This document shows positions 56,763 through 64,000 of a DNA stretch of 64,000 nt, piece after piece (within the stretch, counting starts at the first letter, position 1; each line of letters opens with the position of its first letter). The position numbers were made by a program, and so were the translations under genes. Source of the stretch: Hyphomonadaceae bacterium (GTDB lineage Bacteria; Pseudomonadota; Alphaproteobacteria; Caulobacterales; Hyphomonadaceae); assembly GCA_947474455.1 (NCBI GenBank), contig CANJIL010000004.1, forward strand, positions 52,019 to 116,018, in the 5' to 3' direction. Under the pieces are notes generated by a model. It ran no database searches. It saw only the letters and a program-made list of their open reading frames with translations, and was not told the DNA's origin.

Positions 56763-57670
56763 GCGCCTCCGGGCGTGGAGGCTTCGGACGGGGCGCCCGG
56801 CATCGGCTGCAGGGCGATGTATTTCGGGTGCCGCGCATCGATGCGCGTCGCCGGCAGGTCGAGCACGCGGTTCTGCGCCTGCATCAGGTTGAGCGCGTCC
56901 AGCTGCTCCATCAGCCGCGAGTCATCCGGGAAGGCGACCACATCTGTGCGGCCCTTGAATTTCACGTCCCAGCGGCGTCCGCCAATGCGATAGGCGGTCT
57001 CCATGCGATCGGCGAGATTGGGGAATTCGCGAATCGAGCTCACGAGGGTGGCGGCCGCCTCGGCCGCGTCCTCGCCGACCACGCGTGGCAGGTGCATGTA
57101 TTTACTGGCGTCCGCCTCGGCGAAGGTGCGGCCGCGCTGGTCGATCACGCGCCAGTCGCCATTGACCTTGTCCTGCCAGAGCGCGCTGGGTTCGCGCTGT
57201 TCGACATGGATGTCGATCTTGTTGGGCCACAGACGCTGGACGCTGACCGCGCCAAGCGAGTCGATACGCTCCAGACGGTCGCGGATCGCGTAGGGATCGG
57301 CGCTCATGATGCTGTCGCCGACCGTGACGCCAGCCACATCCATGACCCTGGCGGCCATGAGCTGGTCGACTTCTGCATTCACGTGAACGTCCTGGACGGC
57401 GAGGCCGGCCCACCGGGCGATGACGTTGAAGCCGGAATTCATCCGCTGCCCGAACGCGCCAAGACTGCCGCCCATCCAGGCTGCGATCGTCAGCATCGCC
57501 GCGCCGCAGATGATGGTGCCGAGGGCGTAGGTCGCGACCCGGTCGCGGAACCAGGCGACTGAATAAGGAATGTCACGCGCACGCACGGCGGCGCGCGGGG
57601 CCGAAGCGGCCTCGTCGCGTTCGTCTTCATAAGCCGGTCCAGCAATCCGGGGCCGCTTTACCTTGGGCAT
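56759..57670 (-). CDS. ftsQ: Cell division protein FtsQ
   Basis: 303 residues. A cytoplasmic leader and single membrane helix (about 48-70, [20 protein letters not shown]) are followed by a POTRA domain (about 92-165, with [20 protein letters not shown] and [20 protein letters not shown]) and the FtsQ C-terminal domain. It links the divisome across the periplasm. Its start overlaps the ddl stop by 13 bases, indicating coupled translation. Confidence 0.93.
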   Translation of the reverse strand: MPKVKRPRIAGPAYEDERDEAASAPRAAVRARDIPYSVAWFRDRVATYALGTIICGAAMLTIAAWMGGSLGAFGQRMNSGFNVIARWAGLAVQDVHVNAEVDQLMAARVMDVAGVTVGDSIMSADPYAIRDRLERIDSLGAVSVQRLWPNKIDIHVEQREPSALWQDKVNGDWRVIDQRGRTFAEADASKYMHLPRVVGEDAAEAAATLVSSIREFPNLADRMETAYRIGGRRWDVKFKGRTDVVAFPDDSRLMEQLDALNLMQAQNRVLDLPATRIDARHPKYIALQPMPGAPSEASTPGGA

Positions 57671-58566
57671 GACGCATCCTCGATCATCCAGCGGACGAGC
57701 GAGGGATAGTCGATGCCCATGTGCGCGGCCTGCTCGGGAATGAGCGAGGTGGGCGTCATGCCCGGCTGCGTATTGGTCTCAAGTATCACCAGTCGACCCG
57801 CTTTGTCGTCGTAGCGAAAGTCCGACCGCGACACTCCCCTGCAGCCAAGGGCCTGATGGGCCCTCAGCGACGCAGATAGCGCAGCTTCGGTGACCGCATT
57901 CGGCAGGTCTGCAGGAAGGACGTGGCGCGATCCTCCAGCCTGATACTTTGCGTCAAAGTCGTAATAGTCCCTTAAGGTGGTGATCTCCGTGACAGCCATG
58001 GCGCGGTCACCCATGACGCCGACGGTCAACTCCCTGCCGGGAATGAATTTTTCCACAAGCGCCCGCTTGCCGAATGTCCAGGTTCCGTCGGTCAGTTCCT
58101 TGGGCGGGCGGTTGGCTCCTTCGCGAACGATGAAGACGCCGAACGATGATCCCTCAGCCGACGGCTTGATAACGTAGGGGGGCGCCATGATGTGGTCGTG
58201 CGCCAGCTCCTCGACGTCGTACATGCCGCCCTCTGCGACATCGAGCCCGTGCTGGACGTACACCGCCCGCGCCTTGTCCTTGTCCATCGCCAGCGCCGAC
58301 GCGAGGACGCCGGAATGGGTGTAGGGAATGCCCATGATTTCAAGGACACCCTGGACGCAGCCATCCTCGCCCCAGGGACCGTGAAGGGCGTTCAGCACGA
58401 CATCGGGCTTCGCTTCGGCCAACTGCTGCGCCAACTGCCGCGTCACGTCGATCTCGACGACGTCGAAGCCTAACTGGCGGGCGGCGTCTGCCATTCCCTT
58501 ACCCGACGACAGCGACACAGGCCGTTCCGACGACCAGCCACCCTTGATGACGGCAACGCAAGTCAT
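57658..58566 (-). CDS. ddl: D-alanine-D-alanine ligase
   Basis: 302 residues. ATP-grasp enzyme that joins two D-Ala for peptidoglycan. The start [20 protein letters not shown] and the segment [13 protein letters not shown] are typical; the C-terminus reads [20 protein letters not shown], carrying the metal and D-Ala binding residues. Overlaps ftsQ, as in other alphaproteobacteria. Upstream lies the relic at 58761. Confidence 0.95.
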   Translation of the reverse strand: MTCVAVIKGGWSSERPVSLSSGKGMADAARQLGFDVVEIDVTRQLAQQLAEAKPDVVLNALHGPWGEDGCVQGVLEIMGIPYTHSGVLASALAMDKDKARAVYVQHGLDVAEGGMYDVEELAHDHIMAPPYVIKPSAEGSSFGVFIVREGANRPPKELTDGTWTFGKRALVEKFIPGRELTVGVMGDRAMAVTEITTLRDYYDFDAKYQAGGSRHVLPADLPNAVTEAALSASLRAHQALGCRGVSRSDFRYDDKAGRLVILETNTQPGMTPTSLIPEQAAHMGIDYPSLVRWMIEDASCPR

Positions 58567-58760
58567 GGCTTAGCTCCCAAGGCCGGACGGCTATGCGCCT
58601 GCACCGGTTACCGGGAGGCTACCGCCGTAAGGCCTAAGGGAGTTCGTTTTTCGCAGGAAGACGGCGGTTTTGGGAGCGCCGCCCCTTATTCCGCCACAGG
58701 AATGAGCTCCTAAAAACCATTCCGGAGGCATTCGCCCTAAAATGGCTTTGTCAGGCCGAG

Positions 58761-59219
58761 CTACTGCGCCGCCTTCGCCGGCGCCAGCGCCTTCTTGAGT
58801 TCGCGCCAGTCGACGATCTTGAAGTTCTGGTCGACTTCCGGGACCGGGTTGGCGTCGTCCTGCACCACTGCTCACGGTGTCGATGCTCTTCGGACTCGTG
58901 TCCTCAGTCAGCACGTTGAAGACCCACAGACCGACATTCTCTTCGCCCACGAACAGACGTCCAGCCTCGTCGTCGACCACGCTGTGGCATCAGCCGAAAG
59001 AACCGAGTCGGCTTTACGCTGGACCTCAAGTGCGGCCGCTTGAGATTCGGCCAGCGGACGGCTGCCCGTTACGACGACGCGATCCTCGGCCTAGTCGGAG
59101 GTGGTGGCGACGGTCTGAGTTTCCGAGCCGGTCTGCGCCATGGCCGGTTGGAAAGTGGCCAAGGTCATCGCAGCGCCAGCTACGCCCGCGAGATGCGAAG
59201 CCTTCAGTATCCTTGCCAT
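58761..59219 (-). pseudogene. Chimeric relic: TonB-dependent receptor N-terminus joined to phytase fragments
   Basis: From an ATG at 59219 a signal peptide is read (MARILKASHLAGVAGAAMTL, then ATFQPAMAQ), then an in-frame TAG, then EDRVVVTGSRPLAESQAAAL, the TonB-box/plug start of a receptor. At about 58980 the frame becomes VVDDEAGRLFVGEENVGLWV, a beta-propeller phytase segment. A frameshift and deletion then lead to VVQDDANPVPEVDQNFKIVD and a stop at 58761, the usual C-terminus of such phytases. Most of both genes is missing. TonB receptors and phytases are often neighbours in this group, so a large deletion probably fused them. The 58567-58760 stretch downstream holds no gene. Confidence 0.7.
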
Positions 59220-59396
59220 GTTGAGCTTGTCCCTCTTAGTCATCCGTTCCCTGGATGGACTTAGAGGCGCGACCCGACGGATCGTTGACCATTTTGTTGT
59301 AGCTCGATGACAGTCTACATCCGGGTATCCGGGCTACGCTCACGCCCTTGCGAGCCGCTTCTTGCGAACCGGCCCCTGCCCGTTTATGAGGCGCCC

Positions 59397-60092
59397 ATGC
59401 CGCTCGCAATCATAGGCGTCGATGCCGACGACACGCTCTGGCACACGGAACCCGTGTTCCGGCTGACGCACAAGCGATTCAACGAACTGCTCTCCGATTT
59501 CGCGGACGAGGACGCTCTGGAAGCGAAGCTCGCCGCCGTCGAACGCGAGAACATGAACACCTATGGCTATGGCGCGAAGGGCTTCACGCTGTCGATGCTG
59601 CAGACCGCGTTGGAGGTCAGCGCCGGCAATGTCTCCACAAAAGTGATCCAGGAATTACTGGCCGCCGGGCGCGAGATGATGACGCATCCGATCGAGCCCC
59701 TGCCCGGCGTGGAGGACGCGCTCGTGGCACTGAAAGAGCGCGGCCGTCTCGTGCTGATCACGAAAGGCGATCTCTTCCATCAGGAAAGCAAGCTCGCCGC
59801 ATCCGGGCTCGGCTCGCACTTCTCCGGCGTCGAGATCGTCTCGGAGAAAACGCCCGCGACATACACCAAGGCTTTCGCCCGCCATGGCGGCGCGGCGGAA
59901 ACCTCGCTGATGACCGGGAACTCGGTGAAGTCGGACATCCTGCCCATGCTGCAGGCCGGCGGCTATGCGGCGCTCGTGCCCTACCCGTTGGTGTGGGAGC
60001 ACGAGCGTGCGGAGAAGCCCGTGGGCAATCCGCGCTATCGCGAAGTCGAAACCCTTGGCGGCTTGCCCGCCTGGCTCGACGAGATCGGCTAG
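59397..60092 (+). CDS. HAD family hydrolase
   Basis: 231 residues from an ATG at 59397 with GAGG 6 bases upstream. HAD motif I is GVDADDTLWHTE (first Asp nucleophile), motif II Thr/Ser is in RLVLITKGD, the Lys/motif III region is near VSEKTPATYTKAF and motif IV acidic residues are in TGNSVKSDI. Probably a phosphatase; substrate unknown. It converges on the sugar dehydrogenase-PEBP gene with a terminator between. Confidence 0.87.
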   Translation: MPLAIIGVDADDTLWHTEPVFRLTHKRFNELLSDFADEDALEAKLAAVERENMNTYGYGAKGFTLSMLQTALEVSAGNVSTKVIQELLAAGREMMTHPIEPLPGVEDALVALKERGRLVLITKGDLFHQESKLAASGLGSHFSGVEIVSEKTPATYTKAFARHGGAAETSLMTGNSVKSDILPMLQAGGYAALVPYPLVWEHERAEKPVGNPRYREVETLGGLPAWLDEIG

Positions 60093-60111
60093 CAATATCC
60101 GGCCAAGACAA

Positions 60112-60141
60112 AAGCGCCTCGGTTTTCACGCCGCGGCGCTT
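60112..60141. terminator. Likely bidirectional terminator
   Basis: A 7-bp stem (AAGCGCC / GGCGCTT) lies between the stops of two convergent genes. The loop is long (16 bases) and T-tracts are short, so strength is doubtful. Confidence 0.4.
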
Positions 60142-60161
60142 CCATGTTCAGCCAGACTCGA

Positions 60162-62135
60162 TCAGTTCTTCGGCGCCGGCGGGGGCGCCGCCCGGTCCAC
60201 CTGGCCCTGACCCACGACCACGCCCGAAGCCAGGACATGGTCCTTCATCGGGGCTATCAACTCGTCATAGGTTTTCGGCGCGAAATCGGCCGGCAGCATC
60301 GTGTCGAGTGCGAAGACCTGGAACTGATACCGGTTCTTCGGGCCAGCCGGCGTGCGCGGGCCGAGATAGGGCTGGGCGACGCCCTTGTAGTTCGGCCCGT
60401 AGATCGAACCCATTGGTTTGCCTTCCGGCGCCATGCCAGCAGCCAGCTTGAACTGGTTCGCCGGGATGTTCACCAGCGACCAGTGCAGCACTGGGTTGCC
60501 TTTGATCGCGAAGTCAGGGTCTTGCATGATGATCGCGTAGGACTTCACGCCGAGAGGCCCCTGCGTCCATTCGAGACCGGGGAACGTATTGCCCTGGTAC
60601 TGCGTGTACTTGAACGGGATGTCCTCGTTGTTGGCCCAGCCCGGCGTCGATACGGAGATCCTGCCGCCATCCTTGGCAGGCAGCGCGACAAGCGCCAGCG
60701 TGTTGGCGGCCACGGCTGGCTCGGTACGGGCCGGTGCATTGCCGACGGGAGCCGCCGCCGCCGCCGCCGGAGGCGTCGCGATCGGCGCCAATGTTGATGC
60801 GCCCGATTCTTTCGCCGTCACCTTCAGCAGGCGCGCAGCAGGTCCGTCCGTCAGCACATAGATCGCGCCATCTGGCCCGACATTGATGTCGCGATAACGC
60901 TCCCGGCCTTCGCTGAAGGTCAAGCGCTCTTCGCCCAGCACCTTCTCGCCATCCAGGGTCAGGCGGGCGACATAGTTGGAGTTGAGCCCTGCTGCAAAGA
61001 TCGATCCCTTCCAGGCCTTCACGACGTCAGAATTGTAGTACGTCATGGCGCCCGGCGCGATCACGGGATCCCAGTAGTAGAGCGGTTGTTCGATACCCGC
61101 CTTCTGCGTGACGCCTGCACCGATCTTGGTGTTCGCGGCGCCGTATTCCACGCCATAGGTGACGCTGGGCCAGCCATAGTCCTTGCCCTTGCGCGCGATG
61201 TTGATCTCATCGCCGCCTTGCGGACCGTGTTCAAACTCCCACAGTTCGCCCGTCGCCGGATGCAGGAATGCGCCCTGCACGTTGCGGTGACCGTAACTCC
61301 AGATTTCAGGACGCACGCCCTCCCGACCCACAAACGGGTTGTCGGACGGGATTGAGCCGTCGGTCTTGATACGGACGATCTTGCCGAGACCGCTCTGGAG
61401 ATCTTCCGCCTGCACGCGGCCGGGAATGATCGAGCGCTCGCCCTGCGTGACGAACAGGTTGCCATCGCGGCCGAACACCAGGCGCGAACCATAGTGGAGA
61501 TTCGACGCCAGCGAAGGCCTCTGGTGATAGATCACCTGCACGTTCTCGAGGCGCGGCTGCGCGCCGTCGACGAGCTTGGCCTTGGCGACCGCAGTGTTGT
61601 TTGTTCCGTCTGGCTGCGGCTCGGAGAAGCTCCAGTAGATCATCTGGTTGCTTGCGAAGTTCGGGTCCAGCGCAACGTCGAGCAGACCGGCCTGCTGGCG
61701 CGCGACGACATCCGGCACGCCCTGCTTGATCGGCGGCGAGAGCTTGCCGTCCTTGTCGGCGATGCGGAACTGGCCGGCGAGGCGCTCGGCGATCAGGAAC
61801 TTGCCGTTGGGCAGGAAATCGAAGCTGAACGGCGTCACGAAGCCCGAAGCCACGGTCGTGACATCATAGACCACGTTGGCCTGGATGTTCGGCGCACGCG
61901 TCTGGAATGTGAAAGCGGGCTGATAGTTCTGCTTGTTGGGGGGACGGGTCTCGACCGCCGAACCGGTTACGGGCGCCGGGGTCGGGATGGCCGGCGTTGC
62001 AGCCGGCTGTTGCGTCACGCCCGGTGTGGCTGGCGTCGCCGCCTGCTGTGTGCGTCCCGGATCGGTATTGGCGCAGGCGGCGAGCGCGAGAATTGAAACC
62101 GTCGCTGCCAGGCCGGATGCAAATCGAATTCTCAT
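60162..62135 (-). CDS. PQQ-dependent sugar dehydrogenase fused to a PEBP (YbhB/YbcL) domain
   Basis: 657 residues, lipoprotein signal (LALAAC). Residues about 85-450 form an aldose-dehydrogenase propeller like YliI/Asd: VASGFVTPFSFDFLPNGKFL, LHYGSRLVFGRDGNLFVTQG, GELWEFEHGPQGGDEINIAR and YGWPSVTYGVEY. After an Ala/Pro linker comes a PEBP domain at about 490-640, with LEWTQGPLGVKSYAIIMQDP, VLHWSLVNIPA and the ligand-site GPRTPAGPKNRYQFQVFALD. It should oxidise sugars in the periplasm with PQQ; the fused PEBP role is unknown. ATG at 62135 has GGGAG upstream. Confidence 0.85.
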   Translation of the reverse strand: MRIRFASGLAATVSILALAACANTDPGRTQQAATPATPGVTQQPAATPAIPTPAPVTGSAVETRPPNKQNYQPAFTFQTRAPNIQANVVYDVTTVASGFVTPFSFDFLPNGKFLIAERLAGQFRIADKDGKLSPPIKQGVPDVVARQQAGLLDVALDPNFASNQMIYWSFSEPQPDGTNNTAVAKAKLVDGAQPRLENVQVIYHQRPSLASNLHYGSRLVFGRDGNLFVTQGERSIIPGRVQAEDLQSGLGKIVRIKTDGSIPSDNPFVGREGVRPEIWSYGHRNVQGAFLHPATGELWEFEHGPQGGDEINIARKGKDYGWPSVTYGVEYGAANTKIGAGVTQKAGIEQPLYYWDPVIAPGAMTYYNSDVVKAWKGSIFAAGLNSNYVARLTLDGEKVLGEERLTFSEGRERYRDINVGPDGAIYVLTDGPAARLLKVTAKESGASTLAPIATPPAAAAAAPVGNAPARTEPAVAANTLALVALPAKDGGRISVSTPGWANNEDIPFKYTQYQGNTFPGLEWTQGPLGVKSYAIIMQDPDFAIKGNPVLHWSLVNIPANQFKLAAGMAPEGKPMGSIYGPNYKGVAQPYLGPRTPAGPKNRYQFQVFALDTMLPADFAPKTYDELIAPMKDHVLASGVVVGQGQVDRAAPPPAPKN

Positions 62136-62473
62136 CACGTCAAGCTCCCAAGTGTTTATCTGTACCTAAATGGAAAACGCCGCGCGCCCAGCATCAACCA
62201 CGATCACGCACGCGAGAGGCTTTCGAACGGGGATGGTCCAATCCATTTCCACTCTCCCCGCCGCGGAACAATCATTATAGTTTGTGAAGTATAACGATGT
62301 CCCGACGAAGCGGCATTCAAAAAGCCGGGATTTTCGCATCCGGTTTCTTCTTCGAATTTTTATGATGGTGCAGGTTTTGGCGCCTTTCACGTAGATGTGC
62401 TACACAGCTTGGGAGTTTGTACTGTTCATTGGGCGCGACACTCACTTGTTACACGCCCCCGGAGCCTGACCCT
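62136..62473. other. Intergenic region between divergent sugar dehydrogenase and msrA genes
   Basis: 338 bases, relatively AT rich near 62270-62400, probably holding two divergent promoters. One minus-strand frame of 74 codons (62166-62390) has no signal, no family and unusual composition, and I do not accept it. No structured element seen. Confidence 0.45.
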
Positions 62474-63061
62474 ATGCGCTTCCTTATTGCCCTCTGCGCT
62501 CTTATCTTCAGCGCCGCGGCGCCGGCCGCGCTGGCTCAGGAAAAGCAGCAGGCGGTTTTCGCCGGCGGATGCTTCTGGTGCATGGAAAGCGACCTGCAAC
62601 ACCTGCCCGGCGTGATCTCGGTTGAATCCGGATACACCGGCGGCAAGGAAAAGAACCCGACCTATCGGCAGGTTGCCATGCACCGTACTGGCCATTACGA
62701 ATCGGTGCGCGTGACTTTTGATCCTACAAAAATCACCTACGAGCAGCTGCTGTCACGCTACTGGCCGCTGATCGACCCGACAGATCCAACAGGCCAGTTC
62801 TGTGACCGCGGTCAAAGTTACGCGCCAGCGATCTTTGTGACGCCTGAGCAGCAGGCCGCAGCGGAAGCCTCAAAAGCCAAGGTGATCAAATCGGGACGCG
62901 TCAACGGCAGGGTCATCGTTCCGATCCTGCCGCTCGGCGAGTTCTGGCCTGCGGAGGAAGAGCACCGCGACTTTGCCAAACGCAATCCGGAACACTACGC
63001 CAATTATCGCGCCGGTTGTGGCCGCGACCAGATCCTGGCGGAGGTCTGGAAGGCGCCCTGA
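62474..63061 (+). CDS. msrA: Peptide methionine sulfoxide reductase MsrA, exported
   Basis: 195 residues. Signal peptide (MRFLIALCALIFSAAAPAAL, A) then the MsrA domain. The catalytic Cys is in the GCFWCME motif; GYTGGKEKNPTYRQV and EHYANYRAGCGRDQI follow. Repairs oxidised Met residues, here in the periplasm. Start at 62474 opens the signal peptide. Confidence 0.92.
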   Translation: MRFLIALCALIFSAAAPAALAQEKQQAVFAGGCFWCMESDLQHLPGVISVESGYTGGKEKNPTYRQVAMHRTGHYESVRVTFDPTKITYEQLLSRYWPLIDPTDPTGQFCDRGQSYAPAIFVTPEQQAAAEASKAKVIKSGRVNGRVIVPILPLGEFWPAEEEHRDFAKRNPEHYANYRAGCGRDQILAEVWKAP

Positions 63062-63080
63062 TGTCCCTGCCAAGGTTTTA

Positions 63081-63494
63081 CTAACCTGAGACCTTCGGCC
63101 CTTCTGGACGGGTCGCCACGAATAGCGCGCACGCAAACAGAATCGCAGCGATTGCCCAAAACCACAGCACTGGCGGATGTGCGATCGCCACGCCGGCGAA
63201 CGAGATGGCCATCATGCCGATCGACAGGTACTTCGCCTTGCGGGGTATCGCGCCATGCCTGCGCCAGTTGACCACCGTCGATCCGAACTTCGGATGCTTC
63301 TCGACCCAGGCCTCCAGGCGTCTGGAAGACCGTGCGAAACACGCCGCCGCCAGGATCAGGAAAATCGTACCCGGCATGACGGGAAGAATGTAGCCGACGA
63401 CCCCCATGCCCACGAACACTAGTCCCAGCACGAAGAAAAACGGCCGGGTAAGGGAGTAGGGCCAGGATGAGGGCGGCGGCTCGGGCGGGTTCAT
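63081..63494 (-). CDS. DUF454 (YbaN-like) membrane protein
   Basis: 137 residues. Typical YbaN motif VGMGVVGYILPVMPGTIFLI, then ACFARSSRRLEAW and three or so membrane helices. Function unknown. Start at 63494 is taken from the body; an in-frame start 24 bases upstream is possible. It converges on msrA with 20 bases between. Confidence 0.83.
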   Translation of the reverse strand: MNPPEPPPSSWPYSLTRPFFFVLGLVFVGMGVVGYILPVMPGTIFLILAAACFARSSRRLEAWVEKHPKFGSTVVNWRRHGAIPRKAKYLSIGMMAISFAGVAIAHPPVLWFWAIAAILFACALFVATRPEGPKVSG

Positions 63495-63911
63495 TTCAAT
63501 TGATAATGTCCTGTACATTCAAGCCGGCAAGTGAGCTTGCAATCTTGGTCCGGCCTCGTCTCCAGCTACAATTTCAAACCTGTTCTTGCCACTCATTTGC
63601 ATATAAGGCGCTCTTTGTCTCGCCGAGCGGAGCATGGCTCGCCGAAAGCATCGCGAACAGATACGTCCGAGACTGCCGGCAGGGGAAGGACGCCGCCAAC
63701 GGACCGGGCCTTCCCTGGATGGCGCAGAGACGTCCGCCTGATTCAGCCCGCCTCTAACATACGCTCATGATCCGGGAATGGGCCCGGCTCCGCTGAAACG
63801 GCCCCTCAAATCGCCGGCTTCCGCGACGTGCTTGGCGAGGCGACCGTTCGGGCTTATTGTCCGCGCCGATCGACCGTTCGGCTCGTCCAGGTCGACACAA
63901 AAGGGGAAGAG
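63495..63911. other. Gap before the last lipoprotein
   Basis: About 417 bases without a credible gene. A 10-bp direct repeat CGACCGTTCG occurs twice near 63840 and 63870. The promoter of the gene at 63912 should be here. Confidence 0.4.
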
Positions 63912-64000
63912 ATGTCCAAACACCCATTCAAGATGGGATCGCGGTTGCTCATGGCGGCCGCATCCTTTGCAGTTCTGGCGGCCTGCGGCGAGAACAAGCC
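63912..64000 (+). CDS. Lipoprotein, 3' end outside window
   Basis: First 29 codons only. An ATG at 63912 with GGGGAAG just upstream starts a basic leader and hydrophobic core ending in a lipobox (VLAACGENK). The product cannot be named because the rest lies outside the window. Confidence 0.65.
   Translation, partial: MSKHPFKMGSRLLMAAASFAVLAACGENK

Noticed and set aside
58591..58980. A 129-codon minus-strand frame as an intact gene
   Set aside because: Only its first part resembles a phytase; the rest is out of frame, so it is part of the relic.
62166..62390. Minus-strand frame in the msrA upstream gap
   Set aside because: No signal, domain or ribosome-binding site; likely chance in an AT-rich promoter region.

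Overview
The window looks like a chromosomal segment of a GC-rich alphaproteobacterium, most like Caulobacterales/Hyphomonadaceae. The evidence is a full cpa/tad Flp-pilus locus, the run ddl-ftsQ-ftsA-ftsZ ... lpxC ... bamD ... recN-ligA, a DUF4167 protein next to prmC, and an ornithine decarboxylase behind a speF-like leader. No rRNA, tRNA, CRISPR array, transposase or prophage was recognised. The species cannot be named from the sequence alone.

Layout. 2-1381: 3' part of a PQQ beta-propeller dehydrogenase. 1458-10774 (minus): Flp pilus machine in transcription order flp, cpaA, cpaB, cpaC, cpaD, cpaE, cpaF, tadB, tadC, with a stand-alone pilus N-domain protein divergent at 11111. 11574-15542: MFS transporter, AMP nucleosidase and two small envelope proteins. 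15690-20098: class Ia ribonucleotide reductase, nrdB and nrdA, with a paired NrdR operator before each gene and a putative lipoprotein between them. 20468-21684: two convergent, multiply frameshifted pseudogenes (PhyH-type dioxygenase and DUF1579). 21782-30130: PutA, a GT4 glycosyltransferase, an M16 protease and a CMP/dCMP-type deaminase. 30322-33042: polyamine region with a hairpin-rich leader, ornithine decarboxylase and a deoxyhypusine-synthase-like enzyme. 33257-34418: two VOC proteins and tiny ORFs. 34501-47242: housekeeping genes (DUF4167, prmC, slyX, ispG, rodZ-like, ptsP, lysC, ubiG, DUF924, ligA). 47478-58566: recN, peroxiredoxin, bamD, DUF4349, lpxC, rsm22 and the division genes ftsZ, ftsA, ftsQ, ddl. 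58761-59219: chimeric relic of a TonB-dependent receptor and a phytase. 59397-64000: HAD hydrolase, a sugar dehydrogenase-PEBP fusion, exported MsrA, DUF454 and the start of a lipoprotein.

How the genes work together. The pilus genes form a nearly gap-free transcription unit encoding pilin, prepilin peptidase, secretin and its partners, localisation ATPase, motor and platform. NrdA and NrdB are separate genes but share NrdR-type operators, and neither carries a recognisable ATP-cone, so control may be mainly transcriptional. The decarboxylase makes putrescine, and the DHS-like enzyme keeps the family's lysine; since bacteria lack eIF5A, a homospermidine-type product is the best guess. The division and envelope genes follow alphaproteobacterial order, except that rsm22 sits antisense between ftsZ and lpxC.

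Most worth a second look: the polyamine leader and its enzyme pair, the NrdR operator pairs, the sugar dehydrogenase-PEBP fusion, the 12-bp hairpin over the second VOC gene's ribosome-binding site, and the three decayed loci.
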